A DNA stretch of 64,000 bases from an uncultured Bacteroidota bacterium (GCA_902561795.1 CACERG010000001.1:124001-188000); one strand, 5' to 3'; counted from the stretch's first letter, positions 37,153 to 44,466 are shown. Program-made: numbers and translations. The notes: generated from the sequence alone by a model not told the origin.

Positions 37153-37172
37153 TGAGTGCCAAATGAGTGCCA
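37153..37172 (+). repeat. Direct repeat TGAGTGCCA x2 upstream of tRNA-Met
   Basis: TGAGTGCCA occurs at 37153 and again at 37164 with an 11-bp period. It is a one-base variant of the TGAGTTCCA nonamer found at both island ends, but lies on the outer side of the tRNA. Confidence 0.5.
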
Positions 37173-37227
37173 AAAATGAGACAAAAGTTTTATTTTTACA
37201 TCTGTTAAACTAATTGTTTTTCAGTAA

Positions 37228-37304
37228 GGTCCTATAGCTCAGTTGGTTAGAGTAGCTGACTCATAATCAGTTGGTCCCTGGTTCGAGCCCAGGTGGGACC
37301 ACCA
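37228..37304 (+). tRNA. tRNA-Met (CAT), integration target of the island
   Basis: Acceptor arms GGTCCTA/TGGGACC pair with one GU. The anticodon stem is GCTGA/TCAGT with loop CTCATAA, anticodon CAT. The G1-C72 pair argues against an initiator tRNA, so elongator Met is most likely; a lysidine-modified tRNA-Ile2 is possible. CCA is encoded (ACCA at the end). The 3' end is repeated at 44408-44438. Confidence 0.92.
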
Positions 37305-37309
37305 ACAAA
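37279..37309 (+). repeat. attL-like repeat (tRNA 3' end)
   Basis: This 31-nt segment covers the T arm and acceptor end of tRNA-Met. It recurs at 44408-44438 with two mismatches; the last 21 nt are identical, including CCAGGTGGGACCACCAACAA. Together the copies bound a 7.1-kb island. Confidence 0.8.
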
Positions 37310-37370
37310 AGAAGGTAAGTAGTTCAAAATGAGTTATTTACCTTTCTTTTTTGTCACAAAAAGTGGGGGG

Positions 37371-37391
37371 TGAGTTCCAATATGAGTTCCA
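37371..37391 (+). repeat. Direct repeat TGAGTTCCA x2 inside the left island end
   Basis: The nonamer occurs at 37371 and 37383 with a 12-bp period, about 60-80 bp inside the left repeat. Three more copies are at the right end of the island. They resemble arm-type binding sites of a tyrosine integrase or its accessory factor. Confidence 0.5.
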
Positions 37392-37408
37392 ATTACACCA
37401 AAAAATTC

Positions 37409-38051
37409 CTATCTCTGATTTTCATCCCATTCTTTTTTATGTTTTCTAACACTAAAAGTCTCTCCTGCTTTATACCAATTTAAAACTTTGTAAGTTTCCT
37501 GAATTACACCATCATAAACGGCAAAGACATATTTAACTTGTTTTCTTCTTTTTTCACTAATGACCCATATACCCCGAGTATATTCATAAAGGTCTCTTGG
37601 ACTCATATTATATCTGAATGTTTGGGATAATTTGATTAATAAAACTTTTTCTTTAATGTTAACCTTTTTACTACTATATCTGGATATAGTTTGATTGAGA
37701 TCCATTCTTCCAAAATCGGAACTTTCATATCCCCCAATTTGATTTGATAAGTTTTTTTTGTCAATTAAATCAATAATTGAAGCTTCTATCTTTTTTACTG
37801 TTTTTTCGTCTTCTATACCATGAACTAAGATTTCTATGAACTAAGATTTCTATCTTTGGATTTAATCCTTTTTTAAGAATATCATTTATTCTTTTTGAAC
37901 GATTACTTTCATCTAAATTTTTAAAATGTGAGAAAACTCTATTCCCCTGTCCTTTACCAACATAAAAAATTGAATTATCAAAAGGGTCTATTAATAAATA
38001 AATGTAATACTTTAAATTCCTTACTACTTCTTTAGGAAAACTATTAATCAT
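37409..38051 (-). pseudogene. GIY-YIG (LEM-3-like) nuclease gene split by a 16-bp tandem duplication
   Basis: The N-terminal ORF (38051-37770) holds the GIY-YIG motif region YYIYLLIDPFDNSIFYVGKG and then runs out of frame after EILVHRNLSS. The second ORF (37705-37409) holds the family's C-terminal part (SPRDLYEYTRGIWV, KYVFAVYDGVIQETY). Between them, 37820-37851 is an exact tandem duplication of ATGAACTAAGATTTCT. Removing one copy restores a single 208-codon frame reading EILVHGIEDEKTVKKIEASI. So the gene is either freshly broken or switched off by slippage. It follows the OGG-fold gene with an 8-nt overlap. Confidence 0.85.
37820..37851. repeat. 16-bp tandem duplication (x2)
   Basis: ATGAACTAAGATTTCT is repeated exactly head-to-tail (37820-37835 and 37836-37851), with two further matching bases. 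The extra 16 bp shift the GIY-YIG frame by one base. Confidence 0.95.
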
Positions 38052-38721
38052 ATTTCCAGTTTTTTATCACGTAATTTCTCCATAACCCTTTTTTTCTTCC
38101 TCCATTACTAAACAAATTTTCCTCTAGATCCAATGGTTGAATTTTAATAATTTTTGAGAGGTTTTCAACAATTTTACAAAATTTAGAATATTCCTCAACG
38201 TGATTTTTATCTGTTACTAAACCTTGTGAATTTAACCAAATAATTTTTTCTTGTGTGATTAAATTAATTGATTTAGATGTCCATTGATCCATAATGAATC
38301 CGTTTAATGATGGATTTAAAAAACAAATTAACTTTGTAAAATATGCTATCCCCATTCCTTTCAGTTTCCCCTTTTTTCTTAAAAAGGAAAATTGATTAAA
38401 AGATTCTTCTCTTGAATTTATAGATTTATTTCTAATACTCTTTACGACTGATAACCAACTTTTATCTTCTAGTAACATTTTCCCAAAGTTTCTGTTCATC
38501 CCTCCCCAAGCAAAAATTATCAAGGAACATGTCAAATCATCGTAATTATCAAAAAACCCCTCTTTGAGTAATAAACCCCTATGATATCTGTGATTTAAGT
38601 CTTCCGATAATTCGAATTTTATAATATCCTTAGACCACTTCAAAGTATTTGTACCTTTCCATCTAGAGAACTTCCCTAATGATTTTATAAATTCATTTAA
38701 ATGGTTTTCGTTATAATTCAA
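38044..38721 (-). CDS. 8-oxoguanine DNA glycosylase OGG-fold protein
   Basis: The 225-aa protein has the helix-hairpin-helix and GPD-like layout of the OGG-fold glycosylase group seen in accessory DNA: LKGMGIAYFTKLICFLNP gives the hairpin and the candidate catalytic lysine, and NGFIMDQWTSKSIN the candidate aspartate. Such enzymes remove damaged or modified bases from DNA; the substrate here is unknown. The start is TTG (38721), only 7 bp from the divergent AlkA-like gene. Its stop overlaps the GIY-YIG gene by 8 nt, forming a two-gene unit. Confidence 0.7.
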   Translation of the reverse strand: MNYNENHLNEFIKSLGKFSRWKGTNTLKWSKDIIKFELSEDLNHRYHRGLLLKEGFFDNYDDLTCSLIIFAWGGMNRNFGKMLLEDKSWLSVVKSIRNKSINSREESFNQFSFLRKKGKLKGMGIAYFTKLICFLNPSLNGFIMDQWTSKSINLITQEKIIWLNSQGLVTDKNHVEEYSKFCKIVENLSKIIKIQPLDLEENLFSNGGRKKGLWRNYVIKNWKYD

Positions 38722-38728
38722 GTTTATT

Positions 38729-39343
38729 ATGAATAAAAATTTTATCGAAGGAGTTAACTATTTAAAAAAAAATGATTTAACTCTTAAAAAGATTATAAAT
38801 AAAACAGATCAAATTAAATTTGAAATTAAACAAAACAAATTTGAATGTTTATCCAGAATAATTATTTCACAACAATTATCAAACAAAGCTTCAAATACAA
38901 TTATTAAAAGAGTTGAAAATAAAATTGAAGAATTTTATCCTGAAAAATTTATTTCAATTAAAAAAGATGATATAAGAAAATGTGGTGTTTCAAATTCAAA
39001 GTATAATTGTATAAAATTTATTTCAAATGAAATCATATATAATGGTCTAGATTTAGATTCCTTGAACTCAAGATCCGAGGATTTTATATTTAATAAACTT
39101 AGTTCTCTTAAAGGAGTTGGACCATGGTCTATTAACATGTTTTTAATTTTTGGATTAGGAAAATTAAATGTCTTTCCAATAAATGATGTAGGAATACAAA
39201 ATTCCATAATGAAGTTTTATTCAATAAATGAAAAACCATCTTCTGAAAAAATGACAGAATTAAAAAACAAATGGGACCCATTTTGTACAATAGCTTGTTT
39301 GTATCTTTGGGACTCTTATGATAAAAATTTAAATATTGATTAG
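38729..39343 (+). CDS. AlkA-like HhH-GPD DNA glycosylase
   Basis: The 204-aa protein matches DNA-3-methyladenine glycosylase II-type enzymes: IIISQQLSNKASNTI at about residue 46, the hairpin LKGVGPWSINMFLIFGLG, and NVFPINDVGI with the catalytic aspartate. It should excise a modified or mismatched base. It is shorter than E. coli AlkA because the N-terminal domain is reduced. Its last 8 nt overlap the unknown 149-aa gene, which overlaps the methyltransferase, so base removal and base methylation are translated as one unit. Confidence 0.82.
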   Translation: MNKNFIEGVNYLKKNDLTLKKIINKTDQIKFEIKQNKFECLSRIIISQQLSNKASNTIIKRVENKIEEFYPEKFISIKKDDIRKCGVSNSKYNCIKFISNEIIYNGLDLDSLNSRSEDFIFNKLSSLKGVGPWSINMFLIFGLGKLNVFPINDVGIQNSIMKFYSINEKPSSEKMTELKNKWDPFCTIACLYLWDSYDKNLNID

Positions 39344-39785
39344 TAAAAAGTTTAATCGTGTAAATTTTAATCTTTCTGATAGAGATAGAATTGTCAATGC
39401 AGTAATAAAGAAACTTAATCTTAAAAACAAATTTGAATTAAATGACCGAATGGAAGGTGTGATGTTTTTAGACAAACATATAAGGAGGGTTTTTAGTTCA
39501 ATTGTTGTAGAAAAGGAATATAATATATGTTTAACCTCAAAAGAAAAACCATTAAGATGTTCAGATGAGTTTATTCATAATAATTTAAAACATAAAATAG
39601 TTTCACCAAACTCAAACGGATCAATTATCATCAATTGGAATGATTTTGAAGTTTTAATTATTGTAGTAATTGATGATGTATATAAGTCTGGATTTATAAG
39701 AAAAATATTAACAAAGGACTTAATCATAAATAAAATCAATCATAAAAGAGGAAAAAAAATGACTTTAAGTATTGATAGTTTATGA
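39336..39785 (+). CDS. Unknown 149-aa protein between glycosylase and methyltransferase
   Basis: I do not recognise this protein. It is charged, has no signal peptide or membrane helix, and has a predicted alpha/beta character (FEVLIIVVIDDVY strand-like core, GVMFLDKHIRRVF). The start must be TTG at 39336, because an upstream ATG frame is closed by a stop. It overlaps the AlkA-like gene by 8 nt and its TGA overlaps the methyltransferase ATG by 4 nt. This tight double overlap indicates a dedicated part of the system, perhaps an accessory subunit. Confidence 0.7.
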   Translation: MISKKFNRVNFNLSDRDRIVNAVIKKLNLKNKFELNDRMEGVMFLDKHIRRVFSSIVVEKEYNICLTSKEKPLRCSDEFIHNNLKHKIVSPNSNGSIIINWNDFEVLIIVVIDDVYKSGFIRKILTKDLIINKINHKRGKKMTLSIDSL

Positions 39786-40768
39786 GTAAAAAATATTCTG
39801 TTGGGAGTCTATATGCGGGAGTAGGTGGTATTTGTCTTGGATTTATCAATAGTGGATTTAAAATTGGTTGGGCAAACGAATACGATAAGAATGCTTGTAT
39901 AACATATAGAGAAAATTTTAATCACCCTCTTTTTGAAGGGGATGTTATGAAATTGGACATCAAAAACCTTAAAAAGGTTGATGTATTGGCTGGAGGATTT
40001 CCTTGTCAACCATTCTCAGTTGCTGGATATAGAAAAGGGTTTGATGATAATCGGGGAAATCATTTCTTTAGAATGTTAGAATTTACAGATGAAATGAGAC
40101 CTAAAGTCTTATTTTTTGAAAATGTAAAAAATCTTGTAGGTCATGATAAGGGAAATACTTTCAAGGTTATTAAGAAAGAAATTCTTTCTAGAAATTATTC
40201 TTTTCACTCTAAAGTTTTGAACACAAAAGATTATGGAAATATTCCTCATAATAGAGAAAGAATTTTCATAATAGCTTTTGATTACGATTTATATCCAGAT
40301 GTTGATTCTAGATTCAGATTTCCAGAAAAAGAAGAGTTAAACAGATCTATTTTAGATATTGTTGAAGAAAAAAAAGTAGATGATAAATTTTATTATGGGG
40401 AAGAAAAATATATGTATCCCATGTTAAAACAATCAATGAAGAAAGATGATACTGTTTATCAATTTAGAAGACAATATGTTAGAGAAAACAAATCAAATGT
40501 TTGTCCTACTTTAACAGCAAACATGGGGACTGGAGGACACAATGTTCCATTAGTTAAAACTAAATTTGGATTCAGAAAATTAACTCCTAGAGAGTGTTTT
40601 AGGTTTCAGGGTTTTCCAGATAATTATAAATTTCCTAAGATAACTAACTCACAACTATATAAACAATCTGGGAATTCAGTGAGTGTTCCAGTAATTCAAA
40701 GGATCTCCAAAAATATTTTAAATGTTCTTAATGGAGGAAGTTGTAAAAGTGAATTTGAATTATTTTAA
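39782..40768 (+). CDS. DNA (cytosine-5-)-methyltransferase
   Basis: The 328-aa protein has the ordered C5-methyltransferase motifs: I (GSLYAGVGGICLGF), IV (GGFPCQPFSVAGYRKG) with the catalytic Pro-Cys, VI (FFENVKNL), VIII (NRERIFII), and IX-X (RECFRFQGFP, KQSGNSVSVPVI). The region between VIII and IX is the target-recognition part; the sequence recognised cannot be read from it. The length is typical of Type II enzymes. It converges with the putative endonuclease gene by 9 bp, the usual arrangement of a restriction-modification pair. Confidence 0.95.
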   Translation: MSKKYSVGSLYAGVGGICLGFINSGFKIGWANEYDKNACITYRENFNHPLFEGDVMKLDIKNLKKVDVLAGGFPCQPFSVAGYRKGFDDNRGNHFFRMLEFTDEMRPKVLFFENVKNLVGHDKGNTFKVIKKEILSRNYSFHSKVLNTKDYGNIPHNRERIFIIAFDYDLYPDVDSRFRFPEKEELNRSILDIVEEKKVDDKFYYGEEKYMYPMLKQSMKKDDTVYQFRRQYVRENKSNVCPTLTANMGTGGHNVPLVKTKFGFRKLTPRECFRFQGFPDNYKFPKITNSQLYKQSGNSVSVPVIQRISKNILNVLNGGSCKSEFELF

Positions 40769-41506
40769 TTTTTTTAATAATAAATCCATCTTTTTGAGAT
40801 TTCCTGACTGAATATAATAATTTTCAGCATCCATATTTATTTTGTTATTTAACAATGAATTCTTAGGAATTACATAACCATTTTTAATTATATGTTTAAG
40901 AGTTATTGTTGTAAAAAAACCTGGAATGTCATAATAAAATGTTGAAGATTCTATTTTTTGTCTGATATCCTTAATAATATTGTTTTCATTTTTATTTGGA
41001 TTTTGTTTATGAAAAAAAGATTTGACGTCATCTTTTATCCTAACTAATACAAAATAATCATAAGTAGAATATTCAGTGTTTATATTAGGGATGTACTCTC
41101 CTTCATCATTCCAATCTTTTGTTTCCAATAAAACTAAGTTTGAAAAAAAAGCACATGATTTAATATTTATCTTTTTTGTTTTATATATTAAATCGATTGT
41201 ATCCCATATTCCTTTACCGTGAACAGATGTGTCTGGAGTTGATTCAATCATAAAACCATTTTTTTTAAAAAAATCTATCAAACAATATTCTGATAATTTT
41301 CCCTGAAAAGTATTCGAAAAAATCTCAACTTGATTTCTAATTATTGACCCTCCTGACCTATGATCCCTATGGAATCCTTCTCCAAAAGACATTTTTAATG
41401 AAAAATTCAAAGAATTTAATATTGATTTTTTATCAATTTGGTTTTTTGAAAAAGGGACTTTGTTAGTTATAAAATAACTATTCCCCTTTTTAATAAGTTT
41501 AGTCAT
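40760..41506 (-). CDS. Putative Type II restriction endonuclease
   Basis: The 248-aa protein has no family I can name with certainty. The segment GKGIWDTIDLIYKTKKINIKS fits the PD-(D/E)XK nuclease pattern (Asp, then two-strand hairpin with I-K), and FQGKLSEYCLIDFFKKNGF is the kind of N-terminal helix seen in restriction enzymes. Facing the methyltransferase with a 9-bp 3' overlap is strong context for a cognate endonuclease. Its ATG overlaps the second putative nuclease gene by 8 nt. Confidence 0.6.
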   Translation of the reverse strand: MTKLIKKGNSYFITNKVPFSKNQIDKKSILNSLNFSLKMSFGEGFHRDHRSGGSIIRNQVEIFSNTFQGKLSEYCLIDFFKKNGFMIESTPDTSVHGKGIWDTIDLIYKTKKINIKSCAFFSNLVLLETKDWNDEGEYIPNINTEYSTYDYFVLVRIKDDVKSFFHKQNPNKNENNIIKDIRQKIESSTFYYDIPGFFTTITLKHIIKNGYVIPKNSLLNNKINMDAENYYIQSGNLKKMDLLLKKLK

Positions 41507-42353
41507 TACTGAAATTCTTCAAAATCGGAAAGAGATTATTTTCTATATGAGAATTAATTTTGTTTTTTTCGATTAATTCTCTCACATCAACCTCTATTTG
41601 ATCAAAGTCGATATTAAAGGTTTTTACAAGATTATTTTCAACCCAACATTTTGGTTTGAGTCTTAATTCAAGTCTTTTTTTGGCTTTGTAAACCTTAACG
41701 TGACCTAATTCATCATCAATATAATTTTTAATCCAAACAGAATCGTTAGTTGATCTTTTATTATTGACTTCAGTATATTTTAGGTTATCTAAATTAACTT
41801 TCATTCCACATAAATGGAAATCTAATTGTGCTCTTAAAATGAAAAAAAAATAAATCTTTGTGACACCAAAATCTTGATTTACTTTATCATATTTCTTGTT
41901 AAGAATTTCAATCCAATTATCCCATATTAGTTGATATTCTTTGTTTGTAAATAAATCATCTAAAGTGTTTCCATTTCCAAAATTTCCATCACCAAATTTT
42001 TGAGCTAGTGATGTTTCTCCACTATCACTATTTCTTAATTCTCCCGTCTCATCATTAACTTTACAAGTCAACATTTTAATATCAGCTCCCCAAGTTTTTT
42101 TTTTTGATATTACATCAACCGCATATGAACCTGCCCCAACAGGAATCGATCCAATTGCTTGACAGATCCACTGTTCTATATGTTCTTTAGGAATGTGTAT
42201 AGGTAAGTCTTCTTGACCAGGAAGTTTTTCAGGTTGAGAAAAAATAGACTTCCTTAAAAAGTAATTGATCACTTTAAAAGAAGTTGAATCGAAGATTAGA
42301 TTTAATTCTTCTAAATTTAATGGGACAATGACTTTTTTTTGATCTAATAACAT
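41499..42353 (-). CDS. Putative second restriction/nuclease subunit (PD-(D/E)XK-like)
   Basis: The 284-aa protein carries AVDVISKKKTWGADIKML, in which D...ADIK resembles the core of PD-(D/E)XK nucleases, followed by a Gly/Asn-rich stretch (GDGNFGNGNTLDD). It is not recognised with certainty. It is the first gene of a leftward pair with the other putative endonuclease, which it overlaps by 8 nt. The pair may form a heteromeric restriction enzyme, or this may be a DNA-recognition subunit. Its upstream region contains a palindrome. Confidence 0.45.
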   Translation of the reverse strand: MLLDQKKVIVPLNLEELNLIFDSTSFKVINYFLRKSIFSQPEKLPGQEDLPIHIPKEHIEQWICQAIGSIPVGAGSYAVDVISKKKTWGADIKMLTCKVNDETGELRNSDSGETSLAQKFGDGNFGNGNTLDDLFTNKEYQLIWDNWIEILNKKYDKVNQDFGVTKIYFFFILRAQLDFHLCGMKVNLDNLKYTEVNNKRSTNDSVWIKNYIDDELGHVKVYKAKKRLELRLKPKCWVENNLVKTFNIDFDQIEVDVRELIEKNKINSHIENNLFPILKNFSND

Positions 42354-42367
42354 AAAATCTAATTGTA

Positions 42368-42385
42368 GACTAAATGAATTTAGTC
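42368..42385. promoter_or_regulatory. Palindromic operator candidate
   Basis: GACTAAATGAATTTAGTC has perfect 8-bp arms around a 2-bp centre. With flanking AATTG/CAATT the symmetry extends to about 42361-42390. It lies between the divergent nuclease-like and MazG-like genes, the right place for a repressor or controller protein to act on both. Confidence 0.5.
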
Positions 42386-42423
42386 AATTGAGGTCATTAT
42401 GACAAATTAATCTCATTATAAGA

Positions 42424-42780
42424 ATGGAAAATAAAATTGAAAAACTAAAGGTTGTTGTTAGGGAGTTTACAAAAGAAAGAGATTGGGAAAAGTTTCATTC
42501 TCCTAAAAACTTAATTATGTCATTATTTAAGGAGATAGGAGAACTCAGTGAAATATTTCAATGGAAAAAAGAAGAATTATCTTTCAAAAATAATTTAACC
42601 ACGGAGGAGATAGAAAACATTAAAGATGAGTTGTCCGATATATTAATTTACTTAATAAGAATTTCTGATGTTTTAGATATAGATATAATATCTTCTTCAT
42701 TCAAAAAAATTGAAAAAAACAGGGATAAATACCCCATTGAGAAAAGTAAAGGAAAATCTACCAAATATGACAAGTTATAA
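42424..42780 (+). CDS. MazG-like nucleotide pyrophosphohydrolase
   Basis: The 118-aa protein fits the MazG-like/dCTP pyrophosphatase group: MSLFKEIGELSEIFQW holds the ExxE pair, and IKDELSDILIYLIRISDVL the ExxD pair, together binding the Mg ions of this all-alpha fold. It ends KYPIEKSKGKSTKYDKL, a typical tail. Members hydrolyse (d)NTPs to monophosphates and are frequent in phage and defence contexts. The DUF2779 gene begins at the base after its stop. Confidence 0.88.
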   Translation: MENKIEKLKVVVREFTKERDWEKFHSPKNLIMSLFKEIGELSEIFQWKKEELSFKNNLTTEEIENIKDELSDILIYLIRISDVLDIDIISSSFKKIEKNRDKYPIEKSKGKSTKYDKL

Positions 42781-44265
42781 ATGATTAAACCAAAACTCTC
42801 TAAATCAACATTTATTCGAGGTCTCCAATGTGAAAAATCATTGTATCTCTACAAACATCACTACAAACTAAGAGATCCAATTTCTTCCTCTCTTCAAACA
42901 ACATTTGATCAAGGAACTAACATAGGTATACTAGCACAAGAACTATTTCCAAATGGTGTAGATGCCTCCCCTGAAAATCATTTTAAAATAGTTGAATCTG
43001 TAGGGAAAACTTTAGATTATATTAATAATGGAGAATCAATTATCTATGAGGCCACATTTTTGTACAATGATATAATATCAGCTTTAGATATTTTAGTTAA
43101 AGAAAATGATGGATGGAAAGCATATGAGGTTAAAAGTTCCACTAAGGTAACCGATACATATATCAAAGATGCTACAATTCAATATTATACTATTATAAAC
43201 TCAGGGATCGATATAAAAGATATATCGATAGTTCATATAAATAATCAATATGTTAAAAAAGGGGAAATTGATATAAACGAACTCTTCACAATTGAATCAG
43301 TTTATGATAAAGTTTTAGAGTTTCTACCACGAATACCAAATGAGGTTAAAAGATTAAAAAATATAATTGAAAGTCCTGATACTCCTCAAGTGGATATTGG
43401 TTCACATTGTTCTGATCCTTACGATTGTGATTTTAAGGGGACATGTTGGAAACACATTCCTGAATATTCTGTTTTTGATATATCAAACCTCAACAAAAAG
43501 AAAAAATTTGATTTTTATAATCAAGGAATTATTACTTTAGATCAAATTGATCTTGATAATACAACACTAAATTCAAATCAAAAATTACAAGTTCAATCAG
43601 AGATTCAAGGATCTGTTCTAATTGATAAAGATCAAATTAGAAGTTTTATTGGTGATCTTAATTATCCTCTATACTTTTTAGATTTTGAAACGATAAGATC
43701 TCCTATCCCATTATTTGAAAATAGTAGACCGTTCCAACAAATTGTTTTTCAATACTCAGTTCATATAAAAAAAACACCAAGTTCAGAGATTGACCATGAA
43801 GAATATCTTTCAAATCCAGATGTAGATCCAAGAATAGGATTTGTGAAAAAGATAATCGAAGATTGTGGTACTGAAGGTGATATTTTAGTTTATAATATTG
43901 GTTTTGAAAGAAGTAAACTTGTAGATCTTATCGAAGTATTTCCTCAATACTCTGAGAAATTAGAAAACATTATCAACCGACTGAAAGATTTAATGATTCC
44001 TTTCAAAAAGAAATGGTATTACAAATCTGAAATGAAGGGAAGTTTTTCAATAAAGTCTGTTCTCCCTGCTTTAACGGATAATCTCTCATATGACTATTTA
44101 GAAATCAAAGAAGGTGGGACTGCTTCTGATACTTTCTTACAAATGATAAATAAAACATTTGAAGGAGATGAGGAAATCAAAAGGAAACAACTTTTAGAAT
44201 ATTGTAAATTAGATACTGAGGCGATGGTTGAAATATTGAAAAAACTAGAGTTAGTTATAAATTGA
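42781..44265 (+). CDS. DUF2779 protein: Cas4-like nuclease fused to DEDD-type exonuclease
   Basis: The 494-aa protein resembles DUF2779. The N-terminal half looks like a Cas4/AddB-type PD-(D/E)XK domain: GLQCEKSLYLYKHH, SALDILVKE and WKAYEVKSST (D...ExK), with a cysteine cluster (HCSDPYDCDFKGTCW) that could hold an Fe-S centre with the N-terminal Cys. The C-terminal half has an RNase H-fold exonuclease pattern: LYFLDFETI (DxE), ILVYNIGFE, and YCKLDTEAM. It should act on DNA or RNA ends. It is coupled to the MazG-like gene and is the last gene before the right island end. Confidence 0.8.
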   Translation: MIKPKLSKSTFIRGLQCEKSLYLYKHHYKLRDPISSSLQTTFDQGTNIGILAQELFPNGVDASPENHFKIVESVGKTLDYINNGESIIYEATFLYNDIISALDILVKENDGWKAYEVKSSTKVTDTYIKDATIQYYTIINSGIDIKDISIVHINNQYVKKGEIDINELFTIESVYDKVLEFLPRIPNEVKRLKNIIESPDTPQVDIGSHCSDPYDCDFKGTCWKHIPEYSVFDISNLNKKKKFDFYNQGIITLDQIDLDNTTLNSNQKLQVQSEIQGSVLIDKDQIRSFIGDLNYPLYFLDFETIRSPIPLFENSRPFQQIVFQYSVHIKKTPSSEIDHEEYLSNPDVDPRIGFVKKIIEDCGTEGDILVYNIGFERSKLVDLIEVFPQYSEKLENIINRLKDLMIPFKKKWYYKSEMKGSFSIKSVLPALTDNLSYDYLEIKEGGTASDTFLQMINKTFEGDEEIKRKQLLEYCKLDTEAMVEILKKLELVIN

Positions 44266-44324
44266 ACCTCTGTTAGATTTAACAGAAGTTGGATATCAGT
44301 TGAATCCAATTGTCAGGACCTCAT

Positions 44325-44366
44325 TGAGTTCCAAATTCAGATAGTTATGGAACTCAAAGAGTTCCA
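44325..44366. repeat. TGAGTTCCA nonamers at the right island end
   Basis: Copies lie at 44325-44333 (direct), 44348-44356 (inverted) and 44358-44366 (direct, 8/9). The latter two form the palindrome TGGAACTCAAAGAGTTCCA. They are 42-83 bp inside the right repeat, mirroring the pair at the left end. Confidence 0.55.
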
Positions 44367-44407
44367 TGATAAATTATAAAACACTGATAATCAATTATAT
44401 AAATAAT

Positions 44408-44438
44408 TGGTTCAAGTCCAGGTGGGACCACCAACAAA
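44408..44438 (+). repeat. attR-like repeat (displaced tRNA-Met 3' end)
   Basis: This matches 37279-37309 at 29 of 31 bases, with the last 21 identical. It is not preceded by a functional tRNA body. It marks the right end of the island. Confidence 0.8.
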
Positions 44439-44466
44439 GAAAGAGCGCGAGCTCAATCAAGGCAAG

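Noticed and set aside
37305-44407. Integrase gene within the island
   Set aside because: I looked for tyrosine and serine recombinase motifs in all listed frames and found none.
44380-44438. A second tRNA-Met
   Set aside because: Only the T arm and acceptor end match; the 5' half and anticodon arm are missing, so it is an attachment-site duplicate.
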